A stretch of DNA of 52,080 bases from an uncultured Desulfobacteraceae bacterium (GTDB lineage: Bacteria > Desulfobacterota > Desulfobacteria > Desulfobacterales > Desulfobacteraceae), in the NCBI GenBank assembly GCA_913041495.1, contig CAJWHT010000014.1, positions 1 to 52,080 of the forward strand. Direction: 5' to 3'. The position numbers were made by a program, and so were the translations under genes. Shown one piece after another: positions 7,542 to 16,632 of the stretch. The notes under the pieces were generated by a model. The model did not search any database. It saw nothing but the letters and a program-made list of their open reading frames with translations, and was not told where the DNA came from. Position 1 is the first letter of the stretch; every line of letters starts with the position of its first letter.

Positions 7542-10500
7542 ATGGGTACGGACGCAAAACAGATACTGGCTGCCTTGAAATCAGGGGCTATCAGCATTGA
7601 AGATGCCGCATCCGGTATTTTAAAGGGCCGGCGTCAGGGGACTGCCCCCCCGAAAGCACCCGTGGACGTGCCGCAGGCAGGCCGTATCCCCCTTGAAAGG
7701 ATTGCGGGCGGTTATCACAAGGTCATCATCGCGCGTCCCGGAAGCATTGACGATCTTAAAATTGTTGCCACCCGGCCACAGGCCTTGGGCACCCATGAGG
7801 TGCGCATCGCCGTTAAAGCCTTTTCCCTGAATTTTGCGGATCTCCTGTGTACCAGGGGGCTTTACCCCAATATGCCGCCGTATCCCTTCACCCCCGGACT
7901 GGAAGTTGCCGGTATCGTTGCCGGTGTGGGGGATGCCGTGCAGTCCTTTAAGCCCGGTGACCCCGTGGTGGCCATGCCGGGCAGCGGCATGGGCGGCCAT
8001 GCCACCCTGGTCACCTGCCCTGCGGAGCAGGTCTTCCACAAGCCGGACGCCCTCTCTTTTGAGGAGGCCTGTTCCCTGCCCGTGGTGGCCATTACCATGA
8101 TGGTGGCCTTTGACAAAGCCCGGGTGCAGTGGGGGGAACGCATCCTTATCCAGACCGCAACCGGCGGAACGGGCCTGATGGCGGTCCAGTTGGCCAAGTA
8201 TTACGGTGCCGTTATATTTGCCACGGCAGGGTCCGACCAAAAGCTTGAGTATCTGGAAAATTTGGATGTTCCCCACCGGATCAACTATCTAAAAACGGAT
8301 TTTGAGGCGGAAATCCAGAGGCTGACCTCCGGCCAAGGCGTGGATGTGGTCATCAACACCCTGCCCGGAGATGCCATCCAGAAGGGGTTGAACTGCCTCT
8401 CCCCGGAAGGCCGTTACATTGAACTTGCCATGACGGGTATCAAATCCGCCAAAACCATAGACCTGTCAAAACTCACCAATAACCAGACCTTCTACAGCAT
8501 CGATCCGGGGCGGTTGAAACGAAAAGACGTCATCCGGGATCATTTTAATGAGGTAATCCGGCTGGCCAATCACGGCATTCTCCGGGCCACCATCTGCAAA
8601 ACTTTTTCCCTGGAATACATAAAAGACGCCTACAGGTATCTGGAGAACAGGAAAAATATAGGCAAAATCGTCGTAACGGTGCCGGATACGTTGATGTATA
8701 AAGAACCTGCGGCACCCTCTGGAAAGGCTGCACAGGCATCTTTGATCCTCCCGGATGTTGCAGAGGCAAAAGGGGACAGGGATGCACGGTCCGTGGCCAT
8801 CATCGGCATGTCGGGAAAGTTTGCCGGGGCCGAAGATGTGAATCGGTTCTGGGACAACCTGGCCGCAGGAAAGAACAGCATCAGGGATGTCCCGGAGTGG
8901 CGGTGGGATACGGACACCCCGGTTGATCTGGGCACAGGAGAGGGCGACGAGGGACAGATATACTGGAAACGGGGCGGATTTTTAGAGGATATCGACAAAT
9001 TCGATCCCCTCTTTTTCAATATTTCCCCGGCAGAAGCCGAATATATGGATCCCCAGCAACGCCTGTTCCTGGAAGAATCCTGGAAAACCCTGGAGGATGC
9101 AGGCATTGCCCCGGAAATGCTTTCCGGCAGGAAATGCGGGGTCTTTGTGGGCGTGGGCAAAGGCGATTATCTCGGGGGGCGTGCGGCATCCTTTGACCGG
9201 GTAAACGCCAACCGCCTCATGGGGACCGCCCCAGCCATCCTGGCGGCACGCATCTCTTATCTTTTGAATCTCACCGGCCCGAGCATTGCCATTGATACGG
9301 CATGTTCTTCCTCACTGGTTGCCATCCACCAGGCCTGCCAGAGCATCGTGAACGGCGAATGCGACATGGCCCTGGCAGGTGGGGTCTGCCTTTTGACCAC
9401 AAAAGAGTTGCTGGTTATGGCCGGCAAGGCCGGGATGCTGTCGCCCACGGGGCAATGCCATACTTTTGACAATGATGCCGACGGATTCGTTCCCGGCGAG
9501 GGCGTTGGCGTTCTTCTCCTGAAGTCTTTGCCCGAGGCGGTGCGGGACGGGGATGTCATCCACGCCGTGATCCGCGGCGGCGGCTTTAACCAGGACGGCA
9601 GGACAAACGGTATCACGGCCCCCAGCGCCAAATCCCAGATGGCGCTGGAAAAAGAGGTCTATGACCGCTACGGGATTGATCCTGGCGCCATAAGCTATGT
9701 GGAAGCCCACGGCACGGGCACCAAGCTGGGAGATCCCATTGAGGTGTCCGCCCTGTCCCAGGTATATCGCGGCTATACGGACAAACGGCAGTATTGCGCC
9801 ATCGGATCGGTAAAAACCAATATCGGCCATGCCATGGCCGCGTCAGGGGTGGCAAGCGTCATCAAGGTGGCCCTGGCCCTGACCCGGAAACAACTGCCCC
9901 CTTCCATCAATTTCCAACGGGAAAACGAGCATATCAAGTTCAAGGACAGTCCCTTTTTCGTGAATACGGAACTTCGGGACTGGCAGGTTGAAAAGGGATC
10001 TTCCCGGCGGGCGGCCGTCAGCTCCTTTGGGTTCAGCGGCACCAATGTGCATATGGTCCTGGATGAATACAAAGAAGAGTATAAGGAAGAGGCAACTGCA
10101 TCCGGTGCAGAGCATGGGCCGGCCATTTTCGTTCTCTCTGCCAAATCCCGGGAGCGCCTGAAGGCCTATGCCGGGAATATGGCGGCCTTTCTCGGCCAAA
10201 GGGCGGATGGGAAGCGTCCCTCTTTACGGCTTGCGGATATTGCTTATACATCCCAGGTGGGCCGTGAGGCCATGGCCGAGCGGCTTGCCGTTGTCGCCAC
10301 ATCCCTGGACGATCTGCAGGATAAACTGGAACGCTTTGCCGCTGGAGAAACGGATATCCACGGGATGTCCTGCGGCCGGGCGGAACGGGGGGCGGACTCC
10401 CTGTCCGAAAACACCCTGAAGGCTGCGGTGCGGGACTGGGCCGATCAAGGAAACGGCTCCGAACTGATACGCCTTTGGACCGGCGGCACGTCTGTGGACT

Positions 10501-13500
10501 GGCAGGTGCTGTACCCGCACCGGACGCCAAGACGGGTCAGCCTGCCCACCTATCCCTTTGAAAAAGAGCGCTACTGGATGACGGATGATGCCGGAAAACC
10601 AGCTCCGGTTGACGGGTTACGGAGGCATCTGCTGCGCCATCCGCTGATGCATGAAAATACCTCCGATCTTACAGAGCAGCGCTTCAGTGCCACGTTTACA
10701 GGCGAAGAGTTCTTTTTGGCGGATCACCGCATTGGCGGCAGACCGATGCTGCCCGGGGCCGCTTACCTGGAAATGGCCCGGGCCGCGATTGTTCAGGCAT
10801 CGGCTGTTCCGGCAGATGAACCGGTTAAGATCTCATGTAAAAATGTGGTATGGGCAAGACCTGTCACCGTGGAAAAAGAACCGGTTGAATTACATATCAG
10901 CCTTTTCCCCGAAGAGACGGGGGAGGCCGGAGACATTGGCTGGGAGGTCTGGTCTTCCGGGAATGCGGACCTTTGCCGTGTGGTCCATAGCCGGGGTACG
11001 GCCCGTGTTGACAGGGCTTTTGATCCTGTTGCCGGCAGCCTGTCCGGCATGGAAGACATCCGGTCGCGCTGCAGTATTCATAAAGCTCATGATGCACTTT
11101 ACGGTACCGGGGTCAACGGCTCTGCCCCTGCAAGTTTTATGTGCATTAATGAACTGTTTGTAAATGAAAACGGTGAAGAGGCCCTGGCCCTCCTGGAACT
11201 GCCCGCACATCTGGATGACACCTTCGGTACTTACGGCCTGCATCCCAGCCTGTTGAACGGCGCCTTTGAAACCTGCGTGTTCGGCCTTCATCCTGAAATC
11301 GCCCAAGGGGAAACGGTGCTCAGTCTTTTCGAACAAGGAGAGGCTGCGGTGCCCTATGCATTGGAAGAAATTGACATACGTGAATCCCTGCTGCCGAAAC
11401 GATGCTGGGCCCATGCCGTTCTCATCGGGGACGGGGATGTAAAGACCTTTGATATTAGCCTGTTTGATGAAGCGGGCAACCTGCTTGCCCGGCTGGACCG
11501 GTTTGCGGCCCGGGCGCTGCCCAGGGGAAAAAATGTGTCTTTAACGGCTGCCTCAGAAGGAAGAAAGACGGTCTTCCACCCGATGATCGACAGGGTGACA
11601 ATTGACAATGAAGCGGCGGTTTTCTTCAAGCGCTTCACCGGAGACGAATTCTACTTCACCGATCATGTGGTGGCGGGCAAACGGGTGCTGCCGGGTACCG
11701 CATATCTGGAAATGGTGCAGGCCGCCGTTACCCAGGCCGCTGGGATGAATGAGGAAACGGACGTCACACCGGTGATGATATTGGAAAATGTGGTCTGGAC
11801 CCGGCCTGTGGTGCAGGATACCCACCCCGTGGATGTGCATCTCAGGCTTGACCGGCACACCCTTGATGCCACCGCCGGCACCACCGCTAAAATGGGATAT
11901 GAGATTTTTACTCCCTCGGCAGGTGACCGCAAGGCTGTGGTTTACAGCCGTGGCTCCGTCTTGACAGACATTGTTGAAAAAATTCCTGCACTGAAAATTT
12001 CAGAGCTTAAATCCCAATGCAATCAACACCGGGTGAGCGCTGATACATGCTACCATGCCTTTGAAAATATCGGTCTCACTTACGGTCCGGGCCACAGGGG
12101 AATTGACACCCTTCATGTGGGAGAGGGGCAGGTACTGGCCCGCCTGGCGCTGCCGGAAGCCGTGTTTGAAACGCAAGGGTCCTTTACCCTGCATCCCGGC
12201 CTGATGGATGCCGCATTGCAGGCTGCCATCGGTTTGATGATCGGTCCGGATATGGAAACGACCGATGCCTTTGATTTGAAGCCTGCCGTACCTTTCGCCC
12301 TGGAGCGTTTGGAAATATACGGCCGGTGCCCCTCTGCCATGTGGGCCCATGTCAGGCATGACCAAGCCTCCGATAACGGGGTGCAAAAGATCGATATCGA
12401 TGTGTGCGACGATACGGGACGGATCTGTGCCAGGCTGAAGGGCTTTGCCACCAAAACCTTCAAAGACCCTGCCACCGGCACCTTACTGCTGGCACCCGCA
12501 TGGCAGGAAAACGCCGTGGATGCTGAGGCTGCGCCTGTCAAATACGAGGGGCAGGTTGTCTTCCTGGTGGATGACTTTCGGGAACAGGCTGACGCTGTCA
12601 GACATGCGTTGCCGGACGCGGCCGTTATTTTGCTGACCTCTAAAAAGAAACAGATCGGCGGCAGGTTTGAGACCTATGCGCTTCAGCTGTTCACTGAAAT
12701 ACAAAAGATAGTCCGGGAAAAATCAGCGGGTACTCAGTTGGTTCAGCTTGTGATTCCCGGTGGCGGTGAAAATTATCCTTTCACCGGGCTTGCCGGATTG
12801 TTGAAAAGTGCGCAAATGGAGACTTCCACGCTTTGCTGCCAGACCATTGCGCTGGACGGGACGCCTGACATTATCCCGGAACTGCTCCGGGATAATGCCG
12901 GATGTCCCGGGGACCAGATGATCCGCTACGCGGATGGCAAACGCCTGGTGGCGGGATTTGAATCCGCAGGCGAAACAGGGGCCTTAGACACACTGGAAAC
13001 CACTGAAACAGCACATCCGTGGACAGACCGGGGCGTTTATCTGATCACGGGCGGGGCCGGCGGGCTGGGCCGCATCTTTGCAAGGGAAATCGCATCCCGG
13101 GTGACGGATCCTGCGATTATCCTGACCGGCCGGTCCGAACCCGGATCTTCGGTGGCCGCACTGCTGGCAGAGCTGGAAAAGATTGGGGCCCGTGCCGAAT
13201 ACCTGCAGGCGGACGTGGGCAAAAAGGCGGATGTGCGCAAGCTGATCAACGGCGTTGTTAAAACTTACGGCACCTTGAACGGCATCATCCATTCCGCCGG
13301 TATGATCCGGGATAACGTGATTGCCAAAAAAACACGGCAGGATGTAAAGGCGGTGCTGGCACCCAAGGTGGCGGGCCTGGCCAATATAGATGAGGCAAGC
13401 TGTGATCTGGCCCTTGATCTGTTTATCGTGTTCTCTTCCGCCGCAGGGGCCATGGGCAATATCGGGCAGGCCGACTATGCCTGCGCCAATGCGTTTATGG

Positions 13501-16500
13501 ATGCCTATGCCGAATACCGCGACGGCCTGGTGGCCGCGGGCAGGCGGTCCGGAAAAACCCTGTCCGTGAACTGGCCCTTGTGGGAGAAGGGCGGCATGCG
13601 GGTGGACGATGAAACCTTAAAGCTGCTGAACATGAGCCTGGGGATGACCGCTCTGGAAACAAAGGCCGGTATTGCCGCGCTTTATCATTCCCTGGACCTG
13701 GATCTGGCCCGGACACTGGTGGCCCGGGGCAGGATCGCCAAGTTACGGCAAAAACTGCTTGCCCCAACCGCCCCTGCCGCCGCCGCAGCGCCTTCATCTG
13801 CGGATAATGATGTCCAGAGCCTGTCTGCAGCCGTTACAAGACGCCTGGCTTTAGCGGTGTCAAAGATGATGAAAATCCGGATCGAGAAAATAGATCCGAA
13901 AGAGGAACTGGGCAGCTACGGATTCGATTCCATTTCCCTGACCGAATTAACCAATACCATAAACGAACTGTGGGGGCTTGAACTTCAGCCCACGCTTTTT
14001 TTCGAGTACCCGACCCTGGAAGGGTATGCCGCCTATCTCATGGATGCCCATGCATCGGAGCTGGCCCCGCAATTTGCAGGTACAAAAGATCCTGAAAAGG
14101 GGCCTGAACCGGGCACGCATACCCGCGCGCCGGCCCCGGAGAGAACGCGGGCGCGTTTTATTTCCCAGAGAGCCACACAACAGGATAAGGCCAAAGCTGA
14201 TACTTCCGTTGCCATCGTAGGGATCAGCGGCAGGTTCCCCATGGCAGAAGATGTGGATGCCTTCTGGAAAAACCTGGAAGAGGGAAGGCATTGCATCACC
14301 GAAATTCCCGAAGACCGGTGGGACTGGCGGCGGTTTGCCGGGGATGCGCCGGACGGGGACACCGGCGTCAGATGGGGCGGTTTTATCGACGGAGTCGGTG
14401 ATTTCGACCCCATGTTTTTCGGTATCTCCCCCAGGGAAGCGGAATTGATGGATCCCCAGCAGCGGCTGATGATGCTCTATGTCTGGAAGGCCCTGGAAGA
14501 TGCGGGCATTGCACCGGGAACGCTGTCCCAGACCCCCACCGGGGTGTTTATCAGCCCGGGGTTGAACGAATACATGCATCTGCCCGGGTTCCCCCAAAAT
14601 GACCCTTACGCCCCCATGGGCCTTGCCATTTCCGGCATCCCCAACCGCATTTCCTACGTGCTCAACCTGCGCGGTCCCAGCGAATATTGCGAGACGGCCT
14701 GTTCCTCCGCCCTGGTGGCCCTGCACCGGGCCATTGCCGCCATGCGCATGGGGGAATGCGAGCAGGCGATTCTCGGTGCCGTCAACCTGCTGCTGTCACC
14801 GGACGGCTTTGCCGGCGTCAATGCCTTCGGTCATCTGAGCCCCCATGGAAAACCCAAGTCCTTTCAGGCGGATGCCGACGGATACGTGCGCAGCGAAGGG
14901 GTGGGGGCCATGATCATTAAACCCCTGGACAAGGCCGTCCGGGACAATGACCGGATCTACGCCGTCATTAGGGGCACCGGCATTGCCCACGGCGGCAAGG
15001 GCATGTCCCTGACCGCTCCTACGGGCAGCGGGATGAAAGCTGCCATGGCACAGGCCTTCCGCACCGCCTGTGTGAATCCCGGAACCATCTCCTATATCGA
15101 GGCCCACGGCACCGCCACCCCCATGGGGGATGCCGTGGAGATCAATACCCTGGCATCGGGATTTAAAGAACTCTCCGGCAAGACGAAAGAAGGCCCTGAT
15201 GCTCAAACACCTGTATATATCAGCAGCCTGAAACCGTGCATCGGGCACGGGGAGATCGTCTCCGGCATGGCCGCCCTGATCAAGGTGGTGATGGCCCTCA
15301 AGCACAAAATCATCCCGGGTCTTCCGGGGTTTAAAACATTGAACCGGAATATCTCCCTTTCGGGCAGCCGGTTTGACATCACTGCCGAAAACCATCCCTG
15401 GGATGTCCTCTCCGATGCCGACGGCAGGCCCGTACCGCGCAGGGCCGCCATCAACAGCTACGGCTTCGGCGGCGTCAACGCCCATGCGGTGATCGAAGAG
15501 TATGTGGACAAAAAGGCTGCGGCAGATAAAATTACGGCCGGCAGGACGGATGCCCAGGCACCGCACGTGTTTCCCCTTTCGGCAAAAAGCCCGGAGCGGC
15601 TGACGGTTTACGCCAGAAATCTGGCGGCATTCCTGGCCGACAATGATGTCCGCCTCGCTGATGCCGCCCGCACGCTTCAGACAGGACGGCAGGCAATGGA
15701 ATACCGCATGGCCCTGGTTGCCGAAAACAAAGACGCTTTGGTGGAGGCACTGCGCACTTTTGCTGAATCAGAGGCTGGCAACGATGGCCTTGACATTGAT
15801 GCACTGATTTTTACCGGGGAGGCAGAACAGGAAAACACCCTTGCTTCATCGGGAGATGCCCCTGGAACGGATAAGGCCCTGGCCGAAAAAGACCTTCACA
15901 AACTGGCCGAATACTGGGCCAACGGATACGAGGTGCCTTGGTCATTGCTTTATGAAGAGGGGGGCAATAACACACCCGGGGAAAGGATCTCTTTACCGGG
16001 CTATCCCTTTGATACCCGCCGCTGCTGGATTGAGATCGCAGATGACAGGCCAACGGATGCCTCCGCCGGTGACGCCGGGCAGAAAAAAGAGGCCGGCGCC
16101 TGTGCCGTTCCCGCCCCCGGCGAGAGTGTCCGGGATTGGCTGATACGCACCCTGTGCCGGATGCTGAAACTTTCCCAAGATGAGATCGGGCCGGATCAGC
16201 CCCTGGGGCAGATCGGATTTGACTCCTACAGCGGGATGCGGCTGATCAACCGGATAAAAGATGCCTATGGCCTGACGGTATCACCCGACGTGTTGCTGGA
16301 ATACAATACGGTGGCCGCCCTTGCCGCCTACCTTGCAAAAGAGGCGGATGCCTCGCAGTTACCCGGAAACGGTTCCGGTGATCCCGATCAAGATAAGACG
16401 CCCGATGAGGGCTTGAATCCGGACGATATTAATCCCGATGAATTGAGCCCCGGTGAATTGAGCCCCGGTGAATTTAATCCGGAGGACGTGAATCTCGACG

Positions 16501-16556
16501 AATTATCCGAATCAGAGCTGGACCAGCTGCTCAAGCAGCATCTCAGTGATGAGTAG
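7542..16556 (+). CDS. trans-AT PKS: ER-KS-DH-DH-KR-ACP-KS-ACP (3004 aa)
   Basis: Strong Shine-Dalgarno AAGGAGG before the ATG. Residues 1-35 form a docking-like helix pair (QILAALKSGAISIEDAASGIL). A medium-chain enoylreductase spans about 45-383, with an ATGGTGLMAVQLAK NADPH loop. KS1 is about 414-843 (Cys588, HGTGT, NIGH). DH1 is about 1033-1330, with His1062 in HxxxGxxxxP but Asn1239 where the catalytic Asp should be. DH2 is about 1346-1642 and intact (His1375, Asp1556). KR is about 1650-2020 (TGGAGGLG, Tyr1979), with IRD at the LDD site suggesting B-type stereochemistry. ACP Ser is 2130. KS2 is about 2220-2654 (Cys2387, HGTAT, IGHGE). ACP Ser is 2895. An acidic tail closes the protein. No AT is present. 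The leading ER probably acts on the beta-branched intermediate from the preceding PKS. The last module has no reductive domain, so a beta-keto unit is expected unless modified in trans. Confidence 0.95.
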   Translation: MGTDAKQILAALKSGAISIEDAASGILKGRRQGTAPPKAPVDVPQAGRIPLERIAGGYHKVIIARPGSIDDLKIVATRPQALGTHEVRIAVKAFSLNFADLLCTRGLYPNMPPYPFTPGLEVAGIVAGVGDAVQSFKPGDPVVAMPGSGMGGHATLVTCPAEQVFHKPDALSFEEACSLPVVAITMMVAFDKARVQWGERILIQTATGGTGLMAVQLAKYYGAVIFATAGSDQKLEYLENLDVPHRINYLKTDFEAEIQRLTSGQGVDVVINTLPGDAIQKGLNCLSPEGRYIELAMTGIKSAKTIDLSKLTNNQTFYSIDPGRLKRKDVIRDHFNEVIRLANHGILRATICKTFSLEYIKDAYRYLENRKNIGKIVVTVPDTLMYKEPAAPSGKAAQASLILPDVAEAKGDRDARSVAIIGMSGKFAGAEDVNRFWDNLAAGKNSIRDVPEWRWDTDTPVDLGTGEGDEGQIYWKRGGFLEDIDKFDPLFFNISPAEAEYMDPQQRLFLEESWKTLEDAGIAPEMLSGRKCGVFVGVGKGDYLGGRAASFDRVNANRLMGTAPAILAARISYLLNLTGPSIAIDTACSSSLVAIHQACQSIVNGECDMALAGGVCLLTTKELLVMAGKAGMLSPTGQCHTFDNDADGFVPGEGVGVLLLKSLPEAVRDGDVIHAVIRGGGFNQDGRTNGITAPSAKSQMALEKEVYDRYGIDPGAISYVEAHGTGTKLGDPIEVSALSQVYRGYTDKRQYCAIGSVKTNIGHAMAASGVASVIKVALALTRKQLPPSINFQRENEHIKFKDSPFFVNTELRDWQVEKGSSRRAAVSSFGFSGTNVHMVLDEYKEEYKEEATASGAEHGPAIFVLSAKSRERLKAYAGNMAAFLGQRADGKRPSLRLADIAYTSQVGREAMAERLAVVATSLDDLQDKLERFAAGETDIHGMSCGRAERGADSLSENTLKAAVRDWADQGNGSELIRLWTGGTSVDWQVLYPHRTPRRVSLPTYPFEKERYWMTDDAGKPAPVDGLRRHLLRHPLMHENTSDLTEQRFSATFTGEEFFLADHRIGGRPMLPGAAYLEMARAAIVQASAVPADEPVKISCKNVVWARPVTVEKEPVELHISLFPEETGEAGDIGWEVWSSGNADLCRVVHSRGTARVDRAFDPVAGSLSGMEDIRSRCSIHKAHDALYGTGVNGSAPASFMCINELFVNENGEEALALLELPAHLDDTFGTYGLHPSLLNGAFETCVFGLHPEIAQGETVLSLFEQGEAAVPYALEEIDIRESLLPKRCWAHAVLIGDGDVKTFDISLFDEAGNLLARLDRFAARALPRGKNVSLTAASEGRKTVFHPMIDRVTIDNEAAVFFKRFTGDEFYFTDHVVAGKRVLPGTAYLEMVQAAVTQAAGMNEETDVTPVMILENVVWTRPVVQDTHPVDVHLRLDRHTLDATAGTTAKMGYEIFTPSAGDRKAVVYSRGSVLTDIVEKIPALKISELKSQCNQHRVSADTCYHAFENIGLTYGPGHRGIDTLHVGEGQVLARLALPEAVFETQGSFTLHPGLMDAALQAAIGLMIGPDMETTDAFDLKPAVPFALERLEIYGRCPSAMWAHVRHDQASDNGVQKIDIDVCDDTGRICARLKGFATKTFKDPATGTLLLAPAWQENAVDAEAAPVKYEGQVVFLVDDFREQADAVRHALPDAAVILLTSKKKQIGGRFETYALQLFTEIQKIVREKSAGTQLVQLVIPGGGENYPFTGLAGLLKSAQMETSTLCCQTIALDGTPDIIPELLRDNAGCPGDQMIRYADGKRLVAGFESAGETGALDTLETTETAHPWTDRGVYLITGGAGGLGRIFAREIASRVTDPAIILTGRSEPGSSVAALLAELEKIGARAEYLQADVGKKADVRKLINGVVKTYGTLNGIIHSAGMIRDNVIAKKTRQDVKAVLAPKVAGLANIDEASCDLALDLFIVFSSAAGAMGNIGQADYACANAFMDAYAEYRDGLVAAGRRSGKTLSVNWPLWEKGGMRVDDETLKLLNMSLGMTALETKAGIAALYHSLDLDLARTLVARGRIAKLRQKLLAPTAPAAAAAPSSADNDVQSLSAAVTRRLALAVSKMMKIRIEKIDPKEELGSYGFDSISLTELTNTINELWGLELQPTLFFEYPTLEGYAAYLMDAHASELAPQFAGTKDPEKGPEPGTHTRAPAPERTRARFISQRATQQDKAKADTSVAIVGISGRFPMAEDVDAFWKNLEEGRHCITEIPEDRWDWRRFAGDAPDGDTGVRWGGFIDGVGDFDPMFFGISPREAELMDPQQRLMMLYVWKALEDAGIAPGTLSQTPTGVFISPGLNEYMHLPGFPQNDPYAPMGLAISGIPNRISYVLNLRGPSEYCETACSSALVALHRAIAAMRMGECEQAILGAVNLLLSPDGFAGVNAFGHLSPHGKPKSFQADADGYVRSEGVGAMIIKPLDKAVRDNDRIYAVIRGTGIAHGGKGMSLTAPTGSGMKAAMAQAFRTACVNPGTISYIEAHGTATPMGDAVEINTLASGFKELSGKTKEGPDAQTPVYISSLKPCIGHGEIVSGMAALIKVVMALKHKIIPGLPGFKTLNRNISLSGSRFDITAENHPWDVLSDADGRPVPRRAAINSYGFGGVNAHAVIEEYVDKKAAADKITAGRTDAQAPHVFPLSAKSPERLTVYARNLAAFLADNDVRLADAARTLQTGRQAMEYRMALVAENKDALVEALRTFAESEAGNDGLDIDALIFTGEAEQENTLASSGDAPGTDKALAEKDLHKLAEYWANGYEVPWSLLYEEGGNNTPGERISLPGYPFDTRRCWIEIADDRPTDASAGDAGQKKEAGACAVPAPGESVRDWLIRTLCRMLKLSQDEIGPDQPLGQIGFDSYSGMRLINRIKDAYGLTVSPDVLLEYNTVAALAAYLAKEADASQLPGNGSGDPDQDKTPDEGLNPDDINPDELSPGELSPGEFNPEDVNLDELSESELDQLLKQHLSDE
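16413..16532 (+). repeat. Acidic pentad repeat at the PKS C-terminus (putative docking tail)
   Basis: Residues 2958-2997 read as eight five-residue units with a hydrophobic first position: LNPDD, INPDE, LSPGE, LSPGE, FNPED, VNLDE, LSESE, LDQLL. In the DNA a 15-nt unit AATTGAGCCCCGGTG is duplicated exactly at 16441-16455 and 16456-16470, so the length could vary by slippage. The final DELSESELDQLL resembles C-terminal linear motifs that trans-AT PKS subunits use to dock with downstream NRPSs. Confidence 0.75.
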
Positions 16557-16632
16557 CACGCTGTAAAACGATAATCCTGTGGCGCCGTAGGCCCGGGTCT
16601 TTGGACTGAACCAGAGTATACAGGAGCTGAAA

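Noticed and set aside
16413-16532. Short tandem repeats considered as a CRISPR or satellite array
   Set aside because: The repeats are in-frame codons of the PKS tail, only one 15-bp unit is exactly duplicated, and there are no spacers.
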